Shown here in pieces: positions 26,869 through 35,563 of a stretch of DNA of 64,000 nucleotides. Origin of the DNA: a bacterium. Lineage in GTDB: Bacteria; Cyanobacteriota; Vampirovibrionia; Gastranaerophilales; UBA9971. The stretch is from positions 12,735-76,734 of the forward strand of contig JBAWVS010000005.1 in the NCBI GenBank assembly GCA_037147175.1. Direction: 5' to 3'. Numbering within the stretch: the first letter of the stretch is position 1; every line of letters begins with the position of its first letter. Position numbers and translations under genes: made by a program. The notes beneath the pieces are model-generated. The model ran no database searches. It saw only the letters and a list, made by a program, of their open reading frames with translations, and was not told the origin of the DNA.

Positions 26869-28299
26869 ATGACAGGCAATACAAGTAAAATAACCTTTGG
26901 AACAGACGGATGGAGGGCGATAATCGCTGAAGAGTTTACGTTCAGCAATGTTGTTCTTGTAACAAAGGCTATTGCAGGCTATATAAAAACAAAATATGAC
27001 CCGTCAAAACCTGTCATAATAGGTTATGATACAAGATTTTTAGCGGATAAGTTTGCTCAAAGAGCCGCAGAAACTCTTAATGAGCTTGGACTCAATGTGA
27101 AAATAACAAAAATAGATGCGCCTACACCTGTAGTTGCTTATGCGGCAAAGCACCTTAATTCTGCCGGAGCTTTAATGCTCACAGCGAGCCACAATCCTCC
27201 GGAATATTGCGGAATTAAATATATTCCTGATTATGCAGGTCCGGCTACAACTGATATTACCAATATAATCGTAGAAAATGTGAAAAAACTTCAGGAAGGT
27301 CAAACTGTTGTTGAAGTTTCTTCTCAAAAGGGAACGACCGAAGTCTTTGATCCTAAACCTGATTATATGAAATGGGTAAAAACACTTATTGATTTTGACA
27401 AAATCAAGCAAGCAAATTTAAATGTTTTCTATGACCCTTTATATGCTTCAGGCAGAGGTTATGTGGACGGCTTACTGGAAGATGCGGGCTGCAAAGTAAC
27501 GACTATAAAAAACTGGCGCGACCCTCTTTATGGAGGTGCAATGCCTGAGCCTAAAGAAAAATATCTCGGTGAGCTTAAAAAACTGGTAATTGAAAACCCA
27601 CCAGCTATAGGTCTTAGCAATGACGGAGATGCTGACAGATTTGGCGTACTGGATGAAAAAGGTGCATTTGTAACTCCTAATGATGTTATTGCTGTATTGT
27701 TCAGGCATTTAGTTAAAAACAAAGGCAGAAAAGGCTCTGTAGTTAAAACTGTTGCCACAAGCCAATTAATAGACAAAATCGCCGAAAAATACGGTGTAAA
27801 AGTTCATGAAACAGCTGTTGGATTTAAATGGATCGGACAAATAATGCGTCAAGAAGAGGTTATCATTGGTGGAGAAGAATCAGGCGGTTTAAGCATCTGG
27901 GGACATATCCCCGAAAAAGACGGAATAGTTGCGGATTTATCAATTCTGGAAGTTGTTGCCTACGAAAATAAACCTCTTTATCAAATAGTGGAAGATGTTA
28001 AAAATGAAATAGGGCTTCATTATATAAATCACAGAATCGACCTTCATGTTACTGAAGAAGTAAAAGAAAAAACAATGAAAACTTTTACTCAAAGCCCTCC
28101 AAAAGAAGTTGGCGGACTAAAAGTCAAAAAAATGAAGAATATTGACGGATTTAAATTTTATTTTGAAGATAATAATTCATGGATGCTTGTGAGACCAAGC
28201 GGAACAGAACCGCTTTTCAGAATTTATTTTGAAACTGATACGCAAGACAAACTTGAAAAAATGATTAAAGATATAGAAAATTTTGTAAGTAATATATAA
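26869..28299 (+). CDS. phosphoglucomutase/phosphomannomutase (second paralog)
   Basis: A second alpha-D-phosphohexomutase, 476 residues, from a different subfamily than the gene at 24633. It opens with ITFGTDGWRAII, has the phosphoserine loop LTASHNPPEYCGIK, the metal loop SNDGDADRFGV, the sugar loop GEESGGLS and the phosphate loop RPSGTEPLFRIYFE. The E-E-S-G form points to glucose-1-phosphate or glucosamine-type specificity rather than the AlgC type, but this is not decisive. I choose ATG 26869, which has GAGGA 8 bases upstream, over the GTG at 26854. Its stop lies just before palindromic repeat copy B. Confidence 0.92.
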   Translation: MTGNTSKITFGTDGWRAIIAEEFTFSNVVLVTKAIAGYIKTKYDPSKPVIIGYDTRFLADKFAQRAAETLNELGLNVKITKIDAPTPVVAYAAKHLNSAGALMLTASHNPPEYCGIKYIPDYAGPATTDITNIIVENVKKLQEGQTVVEVSSQKGTTEVFDPKPDYMKWVKTLIDFDKIKQANLNVFYDPLYASGRGYVDGLLEDAGCKVTTIKNWRDPLYGGAMPEPKEKYLGELKKLVIENPPAIGLSNDGDADRFGVLDEKGAFVTPNDVIAVLFRHLVKNKGRKGSVVKTVATSQLIDKIAEKYGVKVHETAVGFKWIGQIMRQEEVIIGGEESGGLSIWGHIPEKDGIVADLSILEVVAYENKPLYQIVEDVKNEIGLHYINHRIDLHVTEEVKEKTMKTFTQSPPKEVGGLKVKKMKNIDGFKFYFEDNNSWMLVRPSGTEPLFRIYFETDTQDKLEKMIKDIENFVSNI

Positions 28300-28301
28300 A
28301 A

Positions 28302-28316
28302 TCTTATACTTGAATT
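28302..28316. repeat. 15-bp direct repeat, left copy
   Basis: TCTTATACTTGAATT occurs here and again at 28440-28454, bracketing palindromic repeat copy B. This is what a target duplication left by insertion would look like. Confidence 0.65.
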
Positions 28317-28436
28317 GCTGATTAAATATATGCGTCATTGCGAGGAGAGGCTTTAGACTCGACGTGGCAATCTATTTTGTTTATTATAGATTGCTTCGCT
28401 ATGCTCGCAATGATGATTTTGGCGATTTAGCAATTC
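28312..28436. repeat. palindromic dispersed repeat, copy B (full-length)
   Basis: The most complete copy, 125 bases. The ends are inverted (GAATTGCT at left, AGCAATTC at right). Inside, GTCATTGCGAG with GGCAATCT on the left arm faces AGATTGC with CTCGCAATGA on the right, so the whole folds into a long hairpin. Copy A (6746-6838) shares the ends and the right half. It encodes nothing. Confidence 0.85.
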
Positions 28437-28439
28437 GAT

Positions 28440-28454
28440 TCTTATACTTGAATT
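28440..28454. repeat. 15-bp direct repeat, right copy
   Basis: This is the exact second copy of the 15-mer at 28302-28316, directly after repeat copy B. Confidence 0.65.
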
Positions 28455-28496
28455 TTTAAACATAAAATTTAGTCTATAAGTTAATAGTAAATTTAA

Positions 28497-28545
28497 TCCT
28501 TATTGATATATTGGGAATTGTTTGTTCCCAATATATCAATAAGGA
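28497..28545 (+). promoter_or_regulatory. 21-bp perfect hairpin sequestering the ferredoxin ribosome site
   Basis: Bases 28497-28517 are perfectly complementary to 28525-28545 around the 7-base loop TTGTTTG. The descending arm ends in AATAAGGA, which is the Shine-Dalgarno sequence of the ferredoxin ATG seven bases further on. In RNA the ribosome site would be fully paired. There is no T-run after it, so it is not a terminator for this strand. It may be a translational switch, or as DNA a large operator. Confidence 0.7.
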
Positions 28546-28551
28546 GAAAAA

Positions 28552-28740
28552 ATGAAAGCTGTAGTTGATAAAAATACATGTATAGGCTGCGGTATTTGTG
28601 TTGATATTTGTCCGGAAATTTTTGAACTAAACTCTCAGGGTTTGTCAGAAACAGCGGTAACAGAGGTTTCTTCATATTACCTGCCCGATACAATCAATGC
28701 GGTAAGTGCCTGTCCTACAAATGCTATCAAAGTCCTCTGA
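28552..28740 (+). CDS. single-cluster [4Fe-4S] ferredoxin
   Basis: A 62-residue electron carrier. The ligands are C10, C13 and C16 in CIGCGICVDICPE, plus C54 in SACPTNAI, the pattern of monocluster ferredoxins in which the second cluster has been lost. C20 is extra and could form a disulfide, as in some thermophile relatives. The protein is acidic and cytoplasmic. Its redox partner is not indicated by the neighbours. ATG follows AAGGAG by six bases, but that site lies inside a strong hairpin (see 28497). A terminator overlaps the stop codon, so it is transcribed alone. Confidence 0.93.
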   Translation: MKAVVDKNTCIGCGICVDICPEIFELNSQGLSETAVTEVSSYYLPDTINAVSACPTNAIKVL

Positions 28741-28757
28741 AAACAGAGGTTTTACTT
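28734..28757 (+). terminator. ferredoxin terminator overlapping the stop codon
   Basis: The stem CCTCTG/CAGAGG with loop AAAA is followed by TTTTACTTT. Its first arm is made by the last two codons of the ferredoxin gene and the TGA stop. Confidence 0.75.
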
Positions 28758-28771
28758 TGCTCAATGACAGG

Positions 28772-29776
28772 TTAATTATTTTTGAGATTAATGCTGTTTT
28801 CAAGTTCTTTTATGTGTGAATCAACTATATCTGAACTATCCGCATTCGGTTTTAATTCAAGAAATTTCCTGAACATTTTAACCGATTCTTTGAAATCTCC
28901 CTGTTTTTCAAGGACATATCCAAAATTTGTATAAACATCGGAAAATTTAGGATTAATTGCCAATGCTTTTCTGTACATAGAAGCGGCTTTATCGTATTCA
29001 CCGCTACAATACATTGCAAGTCCGATCTGGTTATAAGCCTCAAAAGCCTGATCATTCAATTCGATAACCTTTTGGCAGAAATTAACGCAATCATCCCACA
29101 ATCCTTGTTTTGCAGAACAAACTGCTATTTTGTACCAGACTTCTTCGTTTTTTGAATCAATTTCGAGAGTTTTTTTATAAAAATCTCTTGCCATAATTAA
29201 GTCATTAAACTCTCCGCTTAAATTAAATCTTTTATCATAAGCTTGTGCAAGGGTCTGATAATAAGAACAGTCTTCCATAGAAACTTTTATTTTAATTGCG
29301 TTATTAAAATTTTCTATAGCTTCGTTAATATTTCCTGTTTCCATTTGACAAAGCCCTATAAGATAAATAGTTTCATGGTCATTAGGTTTTGTATTAGACA
29401 ATTTTTTAAACTGGCTAAAAGCTTTATCATATTTTTTTATATTGTAATAAAGCAATCCTAAGTTATGATTGGTATCATGATCATCATTATTTATTTCCAG
29501 TGCTTTTTTAAAATTTTGTTCAGAATCATTGACTTTATTTAGCGCCATATAAGTCAAACCAAGATTATAAAAAGCATCAAGTTTTTCAGGATTAATTCTA
29601 GTTGAGTTAAGAAAGAATTTTATTGCTGTTTCAAAATTCTTTTCCTGATACGCCTCTATTCCTTTATTATACTCAACTTCATATCGTCTGTTTTTATTAA
29701 AAAACCACATAAAAGCTGCAATTATTGCAATTAATAAAAAACAAACAGCCGTTATATATATATTTATATTTTGCAT
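28772..29776 (-). CDS. membrane-anchored tetratricopeptide repeat protein
   Basis: A 334-residue protein with an N-terminal membrane helix (about residues 7-25, then a basic NKNRR) followed by about eight TPR units. Examples are AIKFFLNSTRINPEKLDAFY, then SEQNFKKALEINNDDHDTNH and KAASMYRKALAINPKFSDVY. TPR arrays are protein-binding scaffolds, and the anchor suggests a role at the inner membrane, for instance in envelope assembly. The partner is unknown. It ends 31 bases from the convergent ferredoxin gene. It lies downstream of UXS and GalE on the same strand, but with over 100 bases between. Confidence 0.85.
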   Translation of the reverse strand: MQNINIYITAVCFLLIAIIAAFMWFFNKNRRYEVEYNKGIEAYQEKNFETAIKFFLNSTRINPEKLDAFYNLGLTYMALNKVNDSEQNFKKALEINNDDHDTNHNLGLLYYNIKKYDKAFSQFKKLSNTKPNDHETIYLIGLCQMETGNINEAIENFNNAIKIKVSMEDCSYYQTLAQAYDKRFNLSGEFNDLIMARDFYKKTLEIDSKNEEVWYKIAVCSAKQGLWDDCVNFCQKVIELNDQAFEAYNQIGLAMYCSGEYDKAASMYRKALAINPKFSDVYTNFGYVLEKQGDFKESVKMFRKFLELKPNADSSDIVDSHIKELENSINLKNN

Positions 29777-29887
29777 AATTTCCTAAACCATTAACTACTT
29801 AAAAGACAGATTTGTGACATAAAATTAATCTTACTCTTCTAATAATATAACATATATAGGCATATTGTAACTAAAAAATCGGTATTT

Positions 29888-30829
29888 TTATTTAGTCAAA
29901 CTTAATTTTTTGTCAAAATATTCTATAGTTCTTGTTAATCCGTCCTGAAGTTGTACTTCCGGTTGCCATCCCAATTTTTCTGATGCAAGGGAGATATCAG
30001 GTTTTCTTTGGGTCGGATCATCCTGAGGAAGCGGTAGAAAAATTATTTTTGATTTACTTCCGGTTAATTTAATGATTCTTTCGGCAAATTCAACAATGGG
30101 AGTTTCTACAGGATTTCCAAGATTTACCGGTCCAGTGAAGTCTTTTGAATTCATCATTCTGATAAATCCGTCAACAAGGTCGCTCACGTAGCAGAAAGAT
30201 CTTGTTTGGCTGCCATCCCCGTAAACAGTGATATCTTCACCTTTTAAAGCTTGAACAATAAAGTTGCTTACGACCCTGCCGTCATATTCAGCCATTCTCG
30301 GTCCGTAAGTATTAAAAATCCTTATAATTTTTATATCTACGTTGTTTTGTCTGTGATAGTCCATCATTAAAGTTTCGGCAACTCTTTTACCTTCATCGTA
30401 GCAGCTTCTTATTCCTATCGGATTTACGTTTCCCCAGTAAGTTTCTTTTTGCGGATGCTCTTTGGGATCTCCGTACACTTCCGAAGTGGAAGCCTGAAGA
30501 ATTGTGGCTTTTACTCTTTTTGCAAGTCCGAGCATGTTGGTAATTCCGAGAATACTTGTTTTTATTGTCTTAATCGGATTGTATTGATAATGCACAGGGG
30601 AAGCAGGACAAGCAAGATTATAAATCTGGTCAACTTCTACAAGTAAATGTTCTGTTATGTCATGTCTTATTAACTCAAAATATTTGTTTTCCATTAAATG
30701 AGTTATATTTTCTTTAGAACCTGTAAAGAAATTGTCGACACAAACAACTTCATTTCCTTCATTTAAAAGTCTTTCGCATAAATGTGAGCCTATAAATCCT
30801 GCTCCGCCGGTAACTAATATCTTTTTCAT
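29888..30829 (-). CDS. UDP-glucuronate decarboxylase (UDP-xylose synthase)
   Basis: An extended SDR of 313 residues that oxidises and decarboxylates UDP-glucuronate to UDP-xylose (or the 4-keto pentose). The NAD-binding motif is [12 protein letters not shown]. The family-specific block [20 protein letters not shown] and the catalytic Tyr-Lys in [13 protein letters not shown] distinguish UXS from the dTDP-glucose dehydratases. [20 protein letters not shown] is also characteristic. I take ATG 30829; six extra residues from 30847 are possible but lack a ribosome site. It is downstream of galE with about 50 bases between, so the two probably form one nucleotide-sugar unit. Confidence 0.92.
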   Translation of the reverse strand: MKKILVTGGAGFIGSHLCERLLNEGNEVVCVDNFFTGSKENITHLMENKYFELIRHDITEHLLVEVDQIYNLACPASPVHYQYNPIKTIKTSILGITNMLGLAKRVKATILQASTSEVYGDPKEHPQKETYWGNVNPIGIRSCYDEGKRVAETLMMDYHRQNNVDIKIIRIFNTYGPRMAEYDGRVVSNFIVQALKGEDITVYGDGSQTRSFCYVSDLVDGFIRMMNSKDFTGPVNLGNPVETPIVEFAERIIKLTGSKSKIIFLPLPQDDPTQRKPDISLASEKLGWQPEVQLQDGLTRTIEYFDKKLSLTK

Positions 30830-30882
30830 TTTTATAGCAAACCTCATTCAAGTAAATTAATTAACGATTGTTATCTTTTGTT

Positions 30883-31914
30883 TTAATATTTTCTGTTAAG
30901 TTCCCAATTCCAGGCTGTTTTTATTATATCCTCAATTTCTGTATATTCAGGATTCCATCCTAATTCCTGTTTTACTTTTTTATTATCGGCTATAAGAACA
31001 GGCGGATCGCCTTCTCTTCTTTCAGAAATTTGTTTGTTTATCAGTTTTCCTGTTATTTTTTCACTTTTTTCTATTACTTCTTTGACAGAAAATCCTTTGC
31101 CTGTTCCTAAATTATAAAAATTACTTTTTTCTTCTTTTATTAATTTTTCAAGAGCAAGCCTGTGTGCTTTTGCCAGATCATTAACATGGATATAATCCCT
31201 GATACAAGTGCCATCCGGAGTATCATAATCATCGCCGAAAACTTTTATGCAATCTCTTTGACCTAATGCTGTTTGGAGTACAAGCGGAATCAAATGAGTT
31301 TCCGGAGAATGACTTTCTCCTATGTTTACCGCATTTAATTGCCCTCCATCATCGGCACCTGAAGCATTAAAATATCTTAATGCAATGTATTTTAGTTCGT
31401 ATGCACTGTCATAATCCTTAAGAATTTTTTCTATCATAAGTTTTGTTGTGCCGTATGGATTTATTGGGCTTTGCGGATGTTTTTCGTCTATCGGAACATA
31501 TTCCGGATTCCCGTAAGTTGCACAGGTTGAGGAGAAAACAATTTTCTTCACGTTGTTTTCAAGCATCACACTAAGCAGATTAAGAGTATTTACAACGTTG
31601 TTGTAGTAATATTTTTGAGGATTTTCAACTGATTCTCCGACATAAGCAAACGCTGCAAAATGTATGACGGCCTTTATCGGGTATTTTTTAAAAACTTCTT
31701 TTATTTCATCAATGTTTTTAAGGTCAACTTTACAGAAACAAGGTTGTTTTAAAAGGCTCTCGTCGTTCATAGAGCCTTTATCCGCAATCTGCTGAATGGC
31801 TTCCGGATGTCCGTATGAAAGATTATCTATGACCACACATTCATAACCTGCTCTAATAAGATCAAGCGTACAGTGGCTTCCTATATAACCTGCTCCGCCG
31901 GTTATTAAAATCAT
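30883..31914 (-). CDS. galE: UDP-glucose 4-epimerase
   Basis: A 343-residue extended SDR that interconverts UDP-glucose and UDP-galactose. The start ILITGGAGYIGSHCTLDLI is the GalE NAD motif, VIHFAAFAYVGESVENPQKYY is the classical substrate segment, SSTCATYGNP holds the catalytic Ser, and NPYGTTKLMIEKIL the Tyr-Lys pair. GTGKGFSVKEVI near the C-terminus is also family-typical. It is divergent from leuS, sharing an intergenic space of about 130 bases. Confidence 0.95.
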   Translation of the reverse strand: MILITGGAGYIGSHCTLDLIRAGYECVVIDNLSYGHPEAIQQIADKGSMNDESLLKQPCFCKVDLKNIDEIKEVFKKYPIKAVIHFAAFAYVGESVENPQKYYYNNVVNTLNLLSVMLENNVKKIVFSSTCATYGNPEYVPIDEKHPQSPINPYGTTKLMIEKILKDYDSAYELKYIALRYFNASGADDGGQLNAVNIGESHSPETHLIPLVLQTALGQRDCIKVFGDDYDTPDGTCIRDYIHVNDLAKAHRLALEKLIKEEKSNFYNLGTGKGFSVKEVIEKSEKITGKLINKQISERREGDPPVLIADNKKVKQELGWNPEYTEIEDIIKTAWNWELNRKY

Positions 31915-31995
31915 TAATTTTACTCCATTTTGTTTAAAATTGATTATACAATAAAAGACCTTCCTTAAAAACCGTCCAAAAATTACTTTTTTGTA

Positions 31996-32001
31996 TATAA
32001 T
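31996..32001 (+). promoter_or_regulatory. candidate -10 element for leuS
   Basis: A perfect TATAAT, 41 bases ahead of the leuS start. No convincing -35 is seen at 17 bases, so the assignment is tentative. Confidence 0.3.
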
Positions 32002-32041
32002 TAACTCAAAGTAAAATAAAAAAATTGAAGGAGTTAAAACC

Positions 32042-34528
32042 TTGAAAGAACAATATAATCATCAGGAAATAGAAAAAAAATGGCAGCAAGTGTGGGAAGA
32101 AAAAGGTATAAACAAAACCCCGAACGAATCAGACAAACCTAAATACTATGCTCTGTCAATGTTTCCGTATCCTTCAGGAAAACTTCACATGGGACATGTC
32201 AGGAATTACACTATTTCTGATGTGATTGCCAGATTTAAGAAAATGAAAGGTTTTAATGTACTTCACCCTATGGGCTGGGATTCCTTCGGATTACCTGCGG
32301 AAAATGCGGCTATACAGAAGGGAAAAGATCCGGCAGACTGGACTTTTTCCAATATAGAATACATGAAAATGCAGCTTAAAACACTTGGTTTAAGTGTTGA
32401 CTGGGAAAGAGAAATCGCAACCTGTAAAAAAGATTATTATAAATGGACGCAATGGCTGTTTCTTGAATTTTTTAAGGCAGGATTGGCTTATAAAAAAGAA
32501 TCTCCCGTAAACTGGTGCGAAAAATGCGCTACCGTTCTTGCAAATGAACAGGTGGAAGACGGAAAATGCTGGCGTTGCGAATCACTTATCACAAAGAAAA
32601 AGCTTTCTCAGTGGTATTTAAAGATTACTGACTACTCTGAAAGACTTTTGCAGGATTTGGACAAGTTAACAGGCTGGCCTGAAAACGTTAAGTTAATGCA
32701 AAAAAACTGGATCGGAAAATCTTACGGAACTGTTCTCAAGTTTAAGACCGAAGAGCAGCCCGAAATAGAAATTCCTGTGTTTACAACAAGACCTGATACG
32801 GTATTTGGCGTAACTTATCTTGTCGTTGCACCTGAATATCCCGATATAGATAAATTAATCACCGATGAAAATAAAGAAAAAGTTAATGAATACATAGAAA
32901 ATTCAAAAAGATTGTCCGAAATTGAAAGAACTTCAACAGAAAGACCTAAAACAGGTGTTCCTCTCGGAACACATGTCATAAATCCTTTCAACGGGGAAAA
33001 AGTTCCTTTATGGACAGGAGATTATGTGCTTGTTGAATACGGAACAGGCGCAGTAATGGGCGTTCCTGCCCATGATACAAGAGATTTTGAATTTGTAAGA
33101 AAATTTAATCTGCCTGTTGTTGAAGTTATCAAAAATCCTGAAAAACAAGATAGCACACCTCTGACAGAAGCTTATACAGATGCCGGAATTATGATAAATT
33201 CAGGCGAATTTGACGGATTAAGCAGCGATGAAGGCAAGAAAAAAATAACAGAATGGGCTGAAAAAAATAATGCAGGATTTGGAAAAGTTCAATTCAGGCT
33301 AAGGGACTGGCTTATAAGCAGGCAAAGATATTGGGGTGCGCCTATTCCTGTTATTTACTGTGAAAAATGCGGTATTGTTCCCGATGAAAACCTGCCTGTT
33401 ATTCTTCCGGAAGATGTTGATTTTTCAGTTAAGGGTATATCGCCTGTTGCAACCTCGTCTGATTTCGTAAATACAACTTGTCCAAAATGTAATTCTCTTG
33501 CAAAACGTGAAACTGACACAATGGATACGTTTATTTGCAGCAGCTGGTATTATTTAAGATATATTGATCCTAAAAATAGCGAGAAAATATTTGATTCTGA
33601 GCTCGTTAATAAGTGGATGAACGTTGATCAATACGTTGGCGGTATTGAACATGCTATTCTTCACCTTTTATATTCAAGATTTTTTGTGAAGTTCCTCAAA
33701 GACAGAGGACTTGTAAATTTCAATGAGCCTTTCGAAAATCTTTTAACTCAGGGTATGGTATTAAAAGACGGTACAAAAATGAGTAAATCAAAAGGCAATA
33801 CCGTTGATCCTGATGAAATTTTTGTAAATTACGGGGCTGATACCGCAAGATTATTTATTTTAAGCGATTCTCCTCCGGCAAGAGATCTCGATTGGTCAGA
33901 TGCGGGCGTAGAAGGTTGCTACAAGTTCTTAAACAGGGTTTGGCGTCTGGTCAAAACATGTGAACCTAATTTAGCCCATCCTGATTCTGTTGTTCCCCAA
34001 AATGACATCAGTTCGTTTTCTAAAGAAAATAAAGACCTTTTAAGAGAAACGCATAAAACTATTAAAGGCATAACTCAGGATATAAACAACGAATTTCAGT
34101 TTAATACAGCGATAAGCAAGAGCCGTGAGCTTGTAAACAGCCTTTATGATTATGTAAATACTAAAAAAGTTTATTCTGAAGAAGACAAGGCTGTTTTAAG
34201 TCAGGCTGTTTTCACCTTAATAAAACTTATGTCGCCTTTAGTTCCGCATCTTTCTGAAGAAATATGGAATGAGTTCGGTGCAAACGGCTCAATTCACCTT
34301 ACAGAATGGCCTGAATACAAGGAAGAACTCTGTATAGCCGATACCGTAACAATTGCTATTCAAGTCAGCGGTAAGCTTAGAGACAAAATTGACATGCCGT
34401 TAAATTCATCAAAAGAAGATATAGAAAAAGCCGCACTCGCTCAAGCAAAAGTTCAGGTTTACACTGAGGGAAAACAAATTGTTAAAATAATTGTTGTTCC
34501 CAATAAATTAATAAATATTGTTGTATAA
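32042..34528 (+). CDS. leuS: leucyl-tRNA synthetase
   Basis: A class Ia synthetase of 828 residues. The HIGH-like motif is YPSGKLHMGHVRNYT and the KMSKS motif is GTKMSKSKGNTVDPDE. The zinc-type segment CEKCATVLANEQVEDGKCWRCE and the editing domain with TTRPDTVFGVTYLVVAPEYP and GTGAVMGVPAHDTRDFEF are intact. The C-terminal anticodon-binding and tRNA-contact parts are of bacterial type. The start is TTG behind GAAGGAG at the right spacing. The gene is followed by a histidine kinase 51 bases later. Confidence 0.97.
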   Translation: MKEQYNHQEIEKKWQQVWEEKGINKTPNESDKPKYYALSMFPYPSGKLHMGHVRNYTISDVIARFKKMKGFNVLHPMGWDSFGLPAENAAIQKGKDPADWTFSNIEYMKMQLKTLGLSVDWEREIATCKKDYYKWTQWLFLEFFKAGLAYKKESPVNWCEKCATVLANEQVEDGKCWRCESLITKKKLSQWYLKITDYSERLLQDLDKLTGWPENVKLMQKNWIGKSYGTVLKFKTEEQPEIEIPVFTTRPDTVFGVTYLVVAPEYPDIDKLITDENKEKVNEYIENSKRLSEIERTSTERPKTGVPLGTHVINPFNGEKVPLWTGDYVLVEYGTGAVMGVPAHDTRDFEFVRKFNLPVVEVIKNPEKQDSTPLTEAYTDAGIMINSGEFDGLSSDEGKKKITEWAEKNNAGFGKVQFRLRDWLISRQRYWGAPIPVIYCEKCGIVPDENLPVILPEDVDFSVKGISPVATSSDFVNTTCPKCNSLAKRETDTMDTFICSSWYYLRYIDPKNSEKIFDSELVNKWMNVDQYVGGIEHAILHLLYSRFFVKFLKDRGLVNFNEPFENLLTQGMVLKDGTKMSKSKGNTVDPDEIFVNYGADTARLFILSDSPPARDLDWSDAGVEGCYKFLNRVWRLVKTCEPNLAHPDSVVPQNDISSFSKENKDLLRETHKTIKGITQDINNEFQFNTAISKSRELVNSLYDYVNTKKVYSEEDKAVLSQAVFTLIKLMSPLVPHLSEEIWNEFGANGSIHLTEWPEYKEELCIADTVTIAIQVSGKLRDKIDMPLNSSKEDIEKAALAQAKVQVYTEGKQIVKIIVVPNKLINIVV

Positions 34529-34579
34529 AGCTGCTGTATTAATCGAAGATAAGATAAAATCCTAAATCGGGAAAAATTT

Positions 34580-35563
34580 ATGCGTCTGGAAGAAAATTTA
34601 CCTGTAATAATAACTTATTTGAGCTGTATTATTTCAATAAGCTTGATGGTTGTCTACGTAAAATACAGAAAACTCGTCAATACTCTTGATGAAATAGGAA
34701 AAGTCTTTGATTATGTAAGTAGAGGCAATCTTTCGGAAAGGCTGCATATAAGATACAACAACGAACTCAGAAAACTTTCTCTTAACATAAACAAAATGAT
34801 CACAGCCCTTCAGGATAGAGATATAAAAATAAAAGATTATCAGAAAGAACTTCTGCGTGATATTAAAAAACTTAAGGAATTAGATCAAATTCGAGAAGAT
34901 TTTAGTGCAACACTCGCGCATGATCTAAAAATCCCAATTCTTGCAGAAAAAAACACACTGCAATTTTTTCTAAAAGGAACCTTCGGGGAAATTTCCCAAA
35001 AACAGGAAGAAGCTCTTCTAAATATGCTGGAAAGCAACAAAGACCTTTTAAACCTTGTAAATACTCTTCTTGCTGTTTATAAATATGATGCAATTCCCTC
35101 AGAACCTGAAAAAGAACCTGTTGATATTAAAGTTTTATTAACGGAATGTCTGAATGAAATTTCTTCACTTGCCGCTAAAAACAATCATTCTCTTGAAAAT
35201 AATATCCGCAGTGAAATTCCTTTATTAAATATAGACAGAAACGAAATAAAAAGGGTGGTTTTAAATCTTTTAAACAATGCCATAACTTATACTCAACCCG
35301 GTGGAGTTATTTCCCTTGATCATGAAGTCAATGAGACCGATGTTATTATAAAAATTAAAGATAACGGCAAGGGAATTTCAGAAACGGATATATCTAAAAT
35401 ATTTGACAGGTATTTCTCAAAAGCCATGAAGTTTAGAAAAGTAGGTACAGGGCTGGGGCTTTATCTGTCAAAACAAATAATTGAAAATCATAACGGAAAA
35501 ATATGGGCAGAAAGTCTGGCTGACAAAGGAAGTATTTTTTCTTTCAGCATTCCTTTAAGTTAA
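34580..35563 (+). CDS. orphan sensor histidine kinase
   Basis: A short kinase of 327 residues. One N-terminal membrane segment (about 8-25) leads into a HAMP-like helix pair (VSRGNLSERLHIRYNNELRK). The H-box FSATLAHDLKIPILAE carries the phospho-acceptor His (H114). The ATPase domain has N-box NLLNNAITYT, G1 DNGKGIS and G2 GTGLGLYLSKQI. There is essentially no periplasmic sensor, so it must sense at the membrane or through partners. The H-box and following LKGTFGEISQKQEEALLNML closely resemble those of the kinase at 53002, so the two are paralogs. No regulator is adjacent. Its end overlaps the convergent S66 peptidase by nine bases. Confidence 0.92.
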   Translation: MRLEENLPVIITYLSCIISISLMVVYVKYRKLVNTLDEIGKVFDYVSRGNLSERLHIRYNNELRKLSLNINKMITALQDRDIKIKDYQKELLRDIKKLKELDQIREDFSATLAHDLKIPILAEKNTLQFFLKGTFGEISQKQEEALLNMLESNKDLLNLVNTLLAVYKYDAIPSEPEKEPVDIKVLLTECLNEISSLAAKNNHSLENNIRSEIPLLNIDRNEIKRVVLNLLNNAITYTQPGGVISLDHEVNETDVIIKIKDNGKGISETDISKIFDRYFSKAMKFRKVGTGLGLYLSKQIIENHNGKIWAESLADKGSIFSFSIPLS

